Below are positions 58,026 to 64,000 of a stretch of 64,000 nt of DNA, piece by piece; the first letter of the stretch is position 1, and each line of letters opens with the position of its first letter. This DNA comes from Streptomyces sp. GESEQ-35. Its GTDB lineage: Bacteria; Actinomycetota; Actinomycetes; Streptomycetales; Streptomycetaceae. The stretch covers positions 43,097-107,096 of the forward strand of contig NZ_JAFFSX010000037.1 in assembly GCF_017948485.1 (NCBI RefSeq), read 5' to 3'. The notes beneath the pieces were generated by a model. It was not told where the DNA came from. It searched no databases and saw only the letters and a program-made list of their open reading frames with translations. The position numbers and the translations under genes were made by a program.

Positions 58026-59336
58026 ATGATCCACAGCCGCATACACGTCTCCGACCTGCGAGAACACGTTGGCCGTACCGTTTCCGTCTGCGGATGGGTG
58101 AACACGCTCCGCCTGCAGCGCCAAATGCAGTTCGCCATCGTGCGCGACCACACCGGCATGGTGCAGGTGACCCACAAGCGCGACAACGGGCCGCTGGAGG
58201 CCCAACTCGAAGCTCTCACCCCCGAGACCGCTGTAAAGATCACAGGGCGCGTCGTCGACGCAGCCCAGGTCAAGCTCGGTGGCCTCGAAATCGTCCCCGA
58301 GGCTGTCGAGGTACTGAACCCGGCCGCGACACCGCTGCCCATCGACGAGCACACGGGGCTGGAGCAGAGAATGGACTGGCGCTTCCTGGACGTGCGCCGC
58401 CGTCCTGCCACCCAGTTGTTGTTCGCCGTGCAGACCACCCTGGAACAGGGCATGCGCGAGTACGCCTACGCGCAGGGCGCCACCGAGATGCACACCCCCA
58501 AGCTCATGGGCACCGCCTCGGAGTCCGGCGCGGAGGTCTTCGAGGTCGGCTACTTCGGCCGCAGCGCCTACCTGGCGCAGTCGCCGCAGTTCTACAAGCA
58601 GATGGCGATCGCGGCCGGCATCGACAAGGTCTTCGAGATCGGGCCGGTCTTCCGTGCCGAGCCGTCATTCACCTCGCGGCACGCCACCGAGTTCACGGGC
58701 ATCGATGTGGAGTTGGCCTGGGTCGACGGAGTCGAGGATGTGATGGCGTTTCAGGAGCAGATGCTCGCCCGTGCGATCGCCAAGGTCGCCGACGCGCACG
58801 GTGAGGCGATCGCCGAGCACTTCGGCGTCGAGGTCACCGTGCCCACGACGCCCTTCCCGCGCATCGCAATGGCCGAGGCACATGAGATTCTGCGCGCGAG
58901 TGGCTGGGACCCGGTAGGGGGCAAAGAAGACCTGGACCCGGAGGGTGAGCGGGGCCTTTCGACCCACATCAAGGAGGCCACCGGGCACGAGTTCGTGTTC
59001 ATCACGCACTACCCGGTCGGCATCCGGCCCTTTTACCACATGCGGGCTGTCGCCGACCCGAGCGTGACCCTGAGCTTCGATCTGCTCTGGAAGGGCTTGG
59101 AGGTCACCACCGGCGCGCAGCGCGAGCACCGGTACGACGTGCTGCTGAAGCAGGCCGCCGAGAAGGGCATGAGCCCTGAGCCGATGCAGGACTACTTGAA
59201 CGCGTTCCGGTACGGATGCCCGCCCCACGGTGGCCTCGGCATGGGTCTCGGGCGGGTGCTGATGGTGATGCTCGGTCTGGACTCCATCCGCCAAGCCAGC
59301 TTCCTCTTCCGCGGGCCGAACCGGCTCACCCCATAG
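58026..59336 (+). CDS. aspS: Aspartyl-tRNA synthetase, short archaeal-like type
   Basis: 436 residues from ATG 58026 with GGAGG upstream. The N-terminal OB-fold anticodon domain (SVCGWVNTLRLQRQMQFAIV) joins a class II catalytic core. Motif 2 is FRAEPSFTSRHATEFTGIDV and motif 3 is GGLGMGLGRVLMVMLG. It lacks the GAD insertion of the usual bacterial AspRS (about 590 residues). Streptomyces already has a housekeeping AspRS, so this is a second copy. It could charge tRNA-Asn as well, or resist an inhibitor. A T-box leader controls it. Confidence 0.88.
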   Translation: MIHSRIHVSDLREHVGRTVSVCGWVNTLRLQRQMQFAIVRDHTGMVQVTHKRDNGPLEAQLEALTPETAVKITGRVVDAAQVKLGGLEIVPEAVEVLNPAATPLPIDEHTGLEQRMDWRFLDVRRRPATQLLFAVQTTLEQGMREYAYAQGATEMHTPKLMGTASESGAEVFEVGYFGRSAYLAQSPQFYKQMAIAAGIDKVFEIGPVFRAEPSFTSRHATEFTGIDVELAWVDGVEDVMAFQEQMLARAIAKVADAHGEAIAEHFGVEVTVPTTPFPRIAMAEAHEILRASGWDPVGGKEDLDPEGERGLSTHIKEATGHEFVFITHYPVGIRPFYHMRAVADPSVTLSFDLLWKGLEVTTGAQREHRYDVLLKQAAEKGMSPEPMQDYLNAFRYGCPPHGGLGMGLGRVLMVMLGLDSIRQASFLFRGPNRLTP

Positions 59337-59525
59337 CCAGCCGCACGGACAATCTGGGCTTGAGCAGTTTCCAGCTTCTCCTCCCAACAGAACCGGTCCG
59401 CCCCGCCCCCGGCCTTCGGACGGTGGGGCTCGGACGAACCGATCAGGGCGCCCATCCCGCGTAGCCGCTCCAAGCTCAGGCCGTACGCAGGATGGGCGGC
59501 CTGGGCAGAGTTCAGATACGGCAGG
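59335..59525 (-). pseudogene. Remnant of a flavoprotein gene
   Basis: The minus strand reads PYLNSAQAAHPAYGLSLERL, then MGALIGSSEPHRPKAGGGAD, closely matching the last third of the flavoprotein at 8799-9368. The upstream two thirds are gone and the stop is lost. It shows that a flavoprotein/XRE set once existed here. Confidence 0.75.
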
Positions 59526-59628
59526 ACGGCGGTGGGGACCCGACAGTCAGGTTCTGGAGTGGCTGGCGCCTACCGCCCGTACCTCGGCAGCGGGCACCTC
59601 TAACCGCACCACTGCTACGGTCGCGTCC

Positions 59629-60486
59629 ATGGCGCTTTCGGTCTCCACGGGTCAGGCTGTCGACCTACGTGTACAGCCGGTTGACGAGGTTCTTGATCGC
59701 GTCGAGCGGTCTCTCCAAGTGGGGCTACTCCCGGACACGATGGTGCGCAAGCGTCGATCCGTGGGGGCCAGAACAGACCGCGGCACCTGGGTACGGATCG
59801 AGCGGCGCCTGCTCGACAAGATCTCCGGCCAGGGCTGGAACGGGACTGAAAGTGCCGCCCGTCTGAAGGGCATCGCCCAGCCCGAATGGCACGGATGTGT
59901 GGTCTGGCGGGCCACGGATGGGCCGGTGATGTGGCGAGCCGACGAGACCGAGCTCCTGCCAGGGGCTCCTGTCGGAAGCGCCATCTTGAGTGAAGCCCCG
60001 GAGCTGCCGGATGACTGGTGGGAGGCGTTGAACGCGTCGTTGGACGCGCTGGCGGCCCAGAGCACGAGGCGGATCGCCACGCCGGACACCGACACCATCA
60101 CCCAGGCCCTGGTCACCGAGTCCGTCCGAGGCGTTTTCTCCGACGATTTCGATACGGCCATTGAACAGTGGGCGCCAGCCCACGCGGACCTGAACTGGGC
60201 CAACATGACCGCTCCGGCGTTCAGTCTCTTCGACTGGGAGGACTGGGGTAACGCGCCGCTGGGGCTGGACTCGGCCTCGCTGTGGGCGAGTTCCCTTGCC
60301 GTCCCGGCTCTGGCCGATCGCGTATGGCACGAGCGCCGGTCCGACTTCGAGAGCCGGGACGGCAAGTTGATGACGTTGTTCGCCTGCTCGAAGATCCTCG
60401 GGCCGTACGCGCACCCAGAAGACCCTCGGCTGGAACCCGCCCGGCGCATGGCCGAACAGGTCATCAAGGAGCTTCAGACCGGCTGA
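59629..60486 (+). CDS. Phosphotransferase of the APH/choline-kinase fold
   Basis: 285 residues from ATG 59629. The catalytic loop HADLNWANM and the following FSLFDWEDWGNAPLGLDSAS correspond to the HGDLHxxN and (I/F)DWE motifs of APH kinases. The N-lobe is short and its ATP-binding Lys is not certain. The substrate is unknown. The 3' end overlaps the convergent aldo/keto reductase gene by 13 nt. Confidence 0.8.
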   Translation: MALSVSTGQAVDLRVQPVDEVLDRVERSLQVGLLPDTMVRKRRSVGARTDRGTWVRIERRLLDKISGQGWNGTESAARLKGIAQPEWHGCVVWRATDGPVMWRADETELLPGAPVGSAILSEAPELPDDWWEALNASLDALAAQSTRRIATPDTDTITQALVTESVRGVFSDDFDTAIEQWAPAHADLNWANMTAPAFSLFDWEDWGNAPLGLDSASLWASSLAVPALADRVWHERRSDFESRDGKLMTLFACSKILGPYAHPEDPRLEPARRMAEQVIKELQTG

Positions 60487-61331
60487 TCGCGTGAACGGTC
60501 TCGCAGGAGACTCCGGTACTCCTGGACCATTCGTTCCTCGACCTCGCCGACCAGGGCGCCGACGAGTTCGCCCAGATGGGCGGGCTCATCAGTGCCCACA
60601 GCCACAGTGCCAACCCTCGGCAGGTGATAGGCGGCTATGAACGCCGCCTGCACGCACGAGAGTTGACGTCTGTCACCGAGGAAGACGCGGGGGTCGATCT
60701 TGGCCCACACCGAGTCGCTGGTACTGCCGCCGAAGGGGCTCATGCCCCATACCTCGCTGGGGTCCAGGTCCCACGCCTTGATGAGGGCGTCCGCGGCATC
60801 CAGCGTTCTGACTCCGACGAGTAGGCCGGCGCGGACCATGAGGGTCGCTGGCCTCGGTACGGTCGGGCCGATCAGTCCGACCAGGGATGATGGATCCCAG
60901 GACGCGATGCCCCAGGCGGCACACAGGCCCTTGCCCGTAGCGTCATCGAGGGCAGCGCACGCTTCTACCAGTGCCTCCTGGCCATGCGGGCCAGCCTTGC
61001 GGAGCGAGTGTTCCGGGTTGTGCAGGAACACCAGATCCGGCTCCTGCCCCAGGTCCCCAGCCGCTTGTTCCACGGCCGCGTGCAGCCGTACGGGGTCCAG
61101 GGAATGCTCCGCCCCGCCCGGTCCCGGAAAGTAGCCCACCTTCGTGGAGACGGTGAACTTCGGCAGCAGATCTCCGGCCGTCTGCGCCAGGATCTGATGC
61201 GAACGGAAGCCGAGGTAGTTGGTACTGGTGTCGAGTGCTGTGACACCGAGGTCGAGCGCCCCGGTCAGGAGCCGGCGTTCGTGACGAGACCGGTGTAGCC
61301 CGAGAACAACTCGGGGGTCAGCACCGCGCAC
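60474..61331 (-). CDS. Aldo/keto-reductase-family protein
   Basis: 285 residues from GTG 61331. VVLGLHRSRHERRLLTGALD, LGVTALDTSTNYLGF (Asp and Tyr of the catalytic set) and KFTVSTKVGYFPGP support an NADPH-dependent AKR barrel. So do EPDLVFLHNPEHSL and AWGIASWDP. The gene overlaps the 3' end of the JmjC gene by 67 nt on the same strand, so both are probably in one transcript. Confidence 0.85.
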   Translation of the reverse strand: MRGADPRVVLGLHRSRHERRLLTGALDLGVTALDTSTNYLGFRSHQILAQTAGDLLPKFTVSTKVGYFPGPGGAEHSLDPVRLHAAVEQAAGDLGQEPDLVFLHNPEHSLRKAGPHGQEALVEACAALDDATGKGLCAAWGIASWDPSSLVGLIGPTVPRPATLMVRAGLLVGVRTLDAADALIKAWDLDPSEVWGMSPFGGSTSDSVWAKIDPRVFLGDRRQLSCVQAAFIAAYHLPRVGTVAVGTDEPAHLGELVGALVGEVEERMVQEYRSLLRDRSRDQPV

Positions 61332-62461
61332 AGCTCCTCCTTCACCAGGATCTCAGCGACCTCCGTAACGTCGGTTCCGACGACGGCCACGGCCTGTTCC
61401 AGCTCAACTGGCTTGCCGCTGAGCAGCAGACGAAGTGCGGGCAGGGCCTTGGCCGCGAGGGTGAGCTTCTTCCCCGAGGCCACGATGTCGACGGTCTCTC
61501 CGTGCTCCTGAATCTGGGGCGGGAAATGGGTGGTGCACACCACGGCGTAGAGCGGCCCGAATATGTCGAGGAATGGCACGTGCCGAGGCAGTGCCGTCGC
61601 CTGCTCGTATGCGTCAAAGAAGTCGGCGGGCGGGCGCTCGCTGATCAACTGGGCGGCGGCCTCGGTCAGGGCGTCGGTGCCGGTTCCGTGCCAGCGGTCG
61701 AGGTCGTGGCGGAAGATCTCGCGCTCGCGGCACCAGTCGGCCAGCCACGCGAGCCAGCTCGCCCCCGTGCGCTTGGTGATGCCGAACGTGACGTGAAGGC
61801 TCTTGCCGGAGCCGCTGCCGGTCCGTGTCGCCTGGTGCCAGTGGCCCCGCGGAATGTGCATGACGTCGCCGGCCCGCATCAGACCGGACCAGATGATCTC
61901 GTCGCTCGGGGTGTTGTTGGGGTCGGCGTCCCGGTACATCGGGACCGCGCGGGAGGTCGCGCGCACCTCCCACTCCTTCTCACCCGCGAGCTGAACGATG
62001 ACGACATCGTGGTCGTCCCAGTGCAGGGGGAAGCCGGAGGCGTCGTTCGTCGTCAGATACGCGTTGACCTGGACTCGCTCACGGGACCACCACTGCAAGG
62101 CCCGGCAGGCGACCTCCATCGTCGGATCGAAGACGTTGGCCTGGTCCATGATCACTGTCGCGCCTTCGCCCAGGAGCCTGCCCAGGCTGCGCATGTTGAC
62201 CATGGAGATGCTCTGGCCGCGGGGGCTGACGCTGTCGGTGTAGTAGATGGCCGGATGGACCTCCTCGCCCTTCTGGAAGCACCGGAACTGCGGGCGGTTC
62301 AGACTCCGACGCATCGCGACGTCGAGCAGGCGGTTCGGGGTCATGATGCGGGAGACGAGTGCGGGGTCGTCCATGCTCCCGCGTACGAAGTCCTTGCCCA
62401 GCTTCTCGGCTCCACTCCAGCCGAGCGCTGCCTCGATGGCATTGATCAATCGATGTTCCAT
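61265..62461 (-). CDS. JmjC-type Fe(II)/2-oxoglutarate oxygenase
   Basis: 398 residues from ATG 62461. The cupin core (about 85-215) shows FPLHWDDHDVVIVQLAGEKEW with His147 and Asp149. A later MHIPRGHWHQA supplies the distal His (probably His209). VHVTFGI-like strands follow, then a dimerisation/winged-helix C-terminal region as in ribosomal oxygenases of the ROX family. Known relatives hydroxylate proteins or peptides. The 55-residue gene directly upstream could encode its substrate (inference). Confidence 0.85.
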   Translation of the reverse strand: MEHRLINAIEAALGWSGAEKLGKDFVRGSMDDPALVSRIMTPNRLLDVAMRRSLNRPQFRCFQKGEEVHPAIYYTDSVSPRGQSISMVNMRSLGRLLGEGATVIMDQANVFDPTMEVACRALQWWSRERVQVNAYLTTNDASGFPLHWDDHDVVIVQLAGEKEWEVRATSRAVPMYRDADPNNTPSDEIIWSGLMRAGDVMHIPRGHWHQATRTGSGSGKSLHVTFGITKRTGASWLAWLADWCREREIFRHDLDRWHGTGTDALTEAAAQLISERPPADFFDAYEQATALPRHVPFLDIFGPLYAVVCTTHFPPQIQEHGETVDIVASGKKLTLAAKALPALRLLLSGKPVELEQAVAVVGTDVTEVAEILVKEELCAVLTPELFSGYTGLVTNAGS

Positions 62462-62502
62462 CGTGCGTCCTCCATCGGTTCGACCACTGATTCGGACACA
62501 GC

Positions 62503-62534
62503 GAGGGCCGGCACAGCCGAGCGCGCCGGCCCTC
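62503..62534. terminator. Hairpin between the small peptide gene and the JmjC gene
   Basis: GAGGGCCGGC (62503-62512) pairs with GCCGGCCCTC (62525-62534) around 12 nt. In the leftward transcript it lies just after the 55-residue gene. It is a candidate leaky terminator giving more peptide mRNA than enzyme mRNA. Confidence 0.6.
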
Positions 62535-62546
62535 ACCGCTTGCTGC

Positions 62547-62714
62547 CTACTCGCTGTCGTGCAGGTTGCCGTCGCCACCCGGCCACGGCGCGTCACCGGA
62601 ACTACCCTGGTTGTCCGACCGGAGGCTGTCGTACCGGTCATGGACGGCGGTCAGTTCTTGCACCGCCACCAGGAGGCCGCTCCGGGCCGGAGGCGGTGTC
62701 GTGGGCTCTGCCAC
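62547..62714 (-). CDS. 55-residue peptide, possible precursor or substrate of the JmjC enzyme
   Basis: GTG 62714 is preceded by AGGAAGGAG, one of the best ribosome sites in the window. The peptide starts MAEPTTPPPARSGLLVAVQE and ends in an acidic Gly/Pro-rich segment (DAPWPGGDGNLHDSE). A helical N-terminal part followed by a Gly/Asp/Asn/Trp-rich tail resembles leader/core organisation of ribosomal peptides. It is followed by a hairpin and the oxygenase gene. No homology is recognised. Confidence 0.55.
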   Translation of the reverse strand: MAEPTTPPPARSGLLVAVQELTAVHDRYDSLRSDNQGSSGDAPWPGGDGNLHDSE

Positions 62715-62863
62715 CTCGTACTCCTTCCTCTTCGCTTCTCCCGCCAGGGCTCCGACGGGAGGTCGATGGCCGCTCCACGGCCGTGGGAGACGTGAGTTGC
62801 CGTGGGGCGGCGGTCATTGGGCGCGCGATGAGCGGCAGTCCGGCGCCGGCCGGACAGGGCGGG

Positions 62864-63184
62864 TCAGCGGTGATTCGGAAGACCGTCTGCGTCCTCGCGC
62901 ATGTTGATCTCCAGAACGCGCTGGTCCAGTTCGTACAGACAGGCACGGCAGGCGTAGAGGGCCGCGTGCATGCCGCTCGACCGGACGGGCCCGATCCACG
63001 TCACCTCGACGTCGTCACGTCCGCACCACAGCCAGCACTCGCCGCGCGCCTGCCATTCGTGGCGATCCCATAGCGCGTAATCAGTCGGCTCCCTGGTGAC
63101 GGGGTCGATGTCGCGGCGGGTGGGCCGGAAGACCACGTCAGGATCAGGAAGCGGATTCGCTCGTAAAGCGTGCCGTCCCATCAT
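62864..63184 (-). CDS. Small Cys-containing protein coupled to an ATPase gene, unknown
   Basis: 106 residues from ATG 63184, overlapping the ATPase stop by ATGA. It has a basic N-terminus, a Trp-rich middle (ALWDRHEWQARGECWLWCGR) and YACRACLYELDQ. The coupling to a RsbW-like ATPase suggests a regulatory partner. I do not recognise a family. Confidence 0.65.
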   Translation of the reverse strand: MMGRHALRANPLPDPDVVFRPTRRDIDPVTREPTDYALWDRHEWQARGECWLWCGRDDVEVTWIGPVRSSGMHAALYACRACLYELDQRVLEINMREDADGLPNHR

Positions 63185-63672
63185 GCGACCGCCAGAGTGA
63201 GCGGCTCAGGCTCGGCTACCACGCCGCGTTTCGGCCGTAGCGCGAATAGCCTGCGCAGAACGGCTACTCGAATAGCAGGCGCCGCCTTGGGAAGCGCGAT
63301 CTCCGCCCATACGCGTTTCCCCTGGCCGGCGGGCTCCCAGGCATACCGCGAAGCGAGAAGCTCCATCAGTTCCAGGCCGCGCCCGCTCTCGTCGTCAGCC
63401 TGTGCACAACTCACCTGCGGAGCAGCGGGATTGTCATCGAGGACGTCAATCACCAGGCGGCCGGGCCGGTGATACAGCGCGACGGTGACGGGCCCCTCCC
63501 CATGGACCACGGCGTTGGTGATTAGTTCGGAGGCGACAAGACGAATCGCGTCAGCCGTGTCGTCGTTCAACGGCACACCCCACGCACGCACCTTGTCGAC
63601 GACCTTGCGCCGGGCGAGGGACACTTCCCTCTCCTCTCCCGCGAGGACGAACCGATGGAAGAGCGTGGGCAT
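63181..63672 (-). CDS. HATPase_c_2 (RsbW-like) ATP-binding protein
   Basis: 163 residues from ATG 63672, chosen because GGAGG lies 7 nt upstream although the frame is open further back. LVASELITNAVVHGEGPVTV is the N-box and DDESGRGLELMELLASRYAW the G motif of GHKL anti-sigma-type ATPases. It pairs with a divergent XRE regulator gene, as does the equivalent gene in element A (10813). Confidence 0.85.
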   Translation of the reverse strand: MPTLFHRFVLAGEEREVSLARRKVVDKVRAWGVPLNDDTADAIRLVASELITNAVVHGEGPVTVALYHRPGRLVIDVLDDNPAAPQVSCAQADDESGRGLELMELLASRYAWEPAGQGKRVWAEIALPKAAPAIRVAVLRRLFALRPKRGVVAEPEPLTLAVA

Positions 63673-63924
63673 GGCTGACGCCTCCGAGGAGTTGGAGAGC
63701 GGCTCCGTCCCCGACGGGGAAACAGGGGCGGAGCCGCCGATCTGAGTACCGGTCCCGGAGTGGACGCCCTGCGTGGGCTCCGTGGACGGCTGATACTCAG
63801 TCAACGGCTCTAGCCAGCAAGGCGGAACGTTTCTAGGGGGTTCCTCATGGGGACGCCCTCCCCGTAAGCGGACACGCGAAGTAGCCTCCCCACTACACCG
63901 CGAGGGGATGACGGGAGTGTTGAC

Positions 63925-64000
63925 GTGCCTGGTGAGCCGTTGGCGGTCCACCCGCTGAGCTTCCTTCTCCACACGCGCGGATGGGGCAAGGCCGAGTTCG
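63925..64000 (+). CDS. XRE-family regulator, 5' end only
   Basis: GTG 63925 with GGGAG 7 nt upstream starts a frame reading MPGEPLAVHPLSFLLHTRGW, then GKAEF, and continues out of the window. This start is typical of Streptomyces XRE regulators with a C-terminal TPR region. Divergent from the RsbW-like gene. Confidence 0.55.
   Translation, partial: MPGEPLAVHPLSFLLHTRGWGKAEF

Larger units (their letters stand above)
40000..64000. mobile_element. Integrative element B (AICE/IME type), right end not seen
   Basis: A second integrase, excisionase, XRE regulator, replication pair, DUF2637, mobC and mobA (43744-51916) form a complete paralogous core. Its integrase is a close homologue of that of element A, so the same tRNA-Pro target is likely, with the fragment at 40000-40042 as the left att. 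No second tRNA-Pro fragment occurs up to 64000. B either runs past the window or its right end has decayed. The genes beyond 57.4 kb may be cargo or chromosome. Confidence 0.45.

Noticed and set aside
1..64000. CRISPR arrays or CRISPR-associated transposon features
   Set aside because: No regularly spaced direct repeats of 25-40 bp and no Cas genes were seen, so the Tn7-like element does not look CRISPR-guided.

Overview
The window is high-GC actinobacterial DNA, almost certainly Streptomyces. Codons mostly end in G or C, GTG/TTG starts and GGAGG-type ribosome sites are frequent, genes overlap at ATGA/GTGA, and DUF2637, DUF317, DUF3631 and XRE/ATPase gene families typical of streptomycete integrative elements are present. 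Nearly all of it looks like accessory DNA: two related actinomycete integrative elements lie side by side, and Tn7-like transposons have entered both.

Element A (left edge outside the window, to about 40.04 kb) runs: partial DUF4238 gene; tyrosine integrase with a LacI-type DNA-binding insert, excisionase, XRE repressor with three operator-like repeats; DUF3631 ATPase, DUF2637 membrane protein, MobC and MobA; a flavoprotein/XRE/ATPase regulatory set; a tight operon with a MurA-like enolpyruvyl transferase, a metallophosphatase, two dCTP-deaminase-like proteins and a glycosyltransferase; a zinc-ribbon protein; a serine hydrolase; then a leftward lipoprotein / zinc-ribbon / DUF317 module. A tRNA-Pro 3' fragment at 40.00-40.04 kb is the probable attachment site at its right edge, preceded by a STAND NTPase and an Abi-type gene that look like phage defence.

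Element B (from about 40 kb, right end not seen) carries a polysaccharide pair (GT32-like enzyme and a GT25/P-loop/GH16 fusion), a close homologue of the same integrase, excisionase, a small XRE regulator, a replication-type protein with a DnaC-like ATPase, DUF2637, MobC and MobA, and the same lipoprotein / zinc-ribbon / DUF317 module.

Exactly 60 nt upstream of the DUF317 start codon in BOTH elements a transposon is inserted. In A this is a 10.8-kb TnsA-TnsB-TnsC-TniQ element (20053-30876, 5-bp duplication ACTGC) carrying a methionine-gamma-lyase-type catabolic operon. A second element (30882-35951) adjoins it and reuses the same duplication, and a third family (30896-32557, duplication ACAGC) is nested in its end. 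In B a 2.6-kb element with the same ends, inverted and without transposase genes (54753-57338, duplication ACTGG), carries a HEPN/ApeA-like protein. This looks like a Tn7-like system that uses the DUF317 leader of integrative elements as its attachment site and delivers cargo cassettes there. The tnsB and tnsC frames are each broken once here.

The right end (57.4-64 kb) holds a truncated phosphotransferase, a T-box-controlled AspRS, a flavoprotein remnant, a phosphotransferase, an aldo/keto reductase, a JmjC oxygenase preceded by a 55-residue peptide gene and a hairpin, and an ATPase/XRE regulatory pair.
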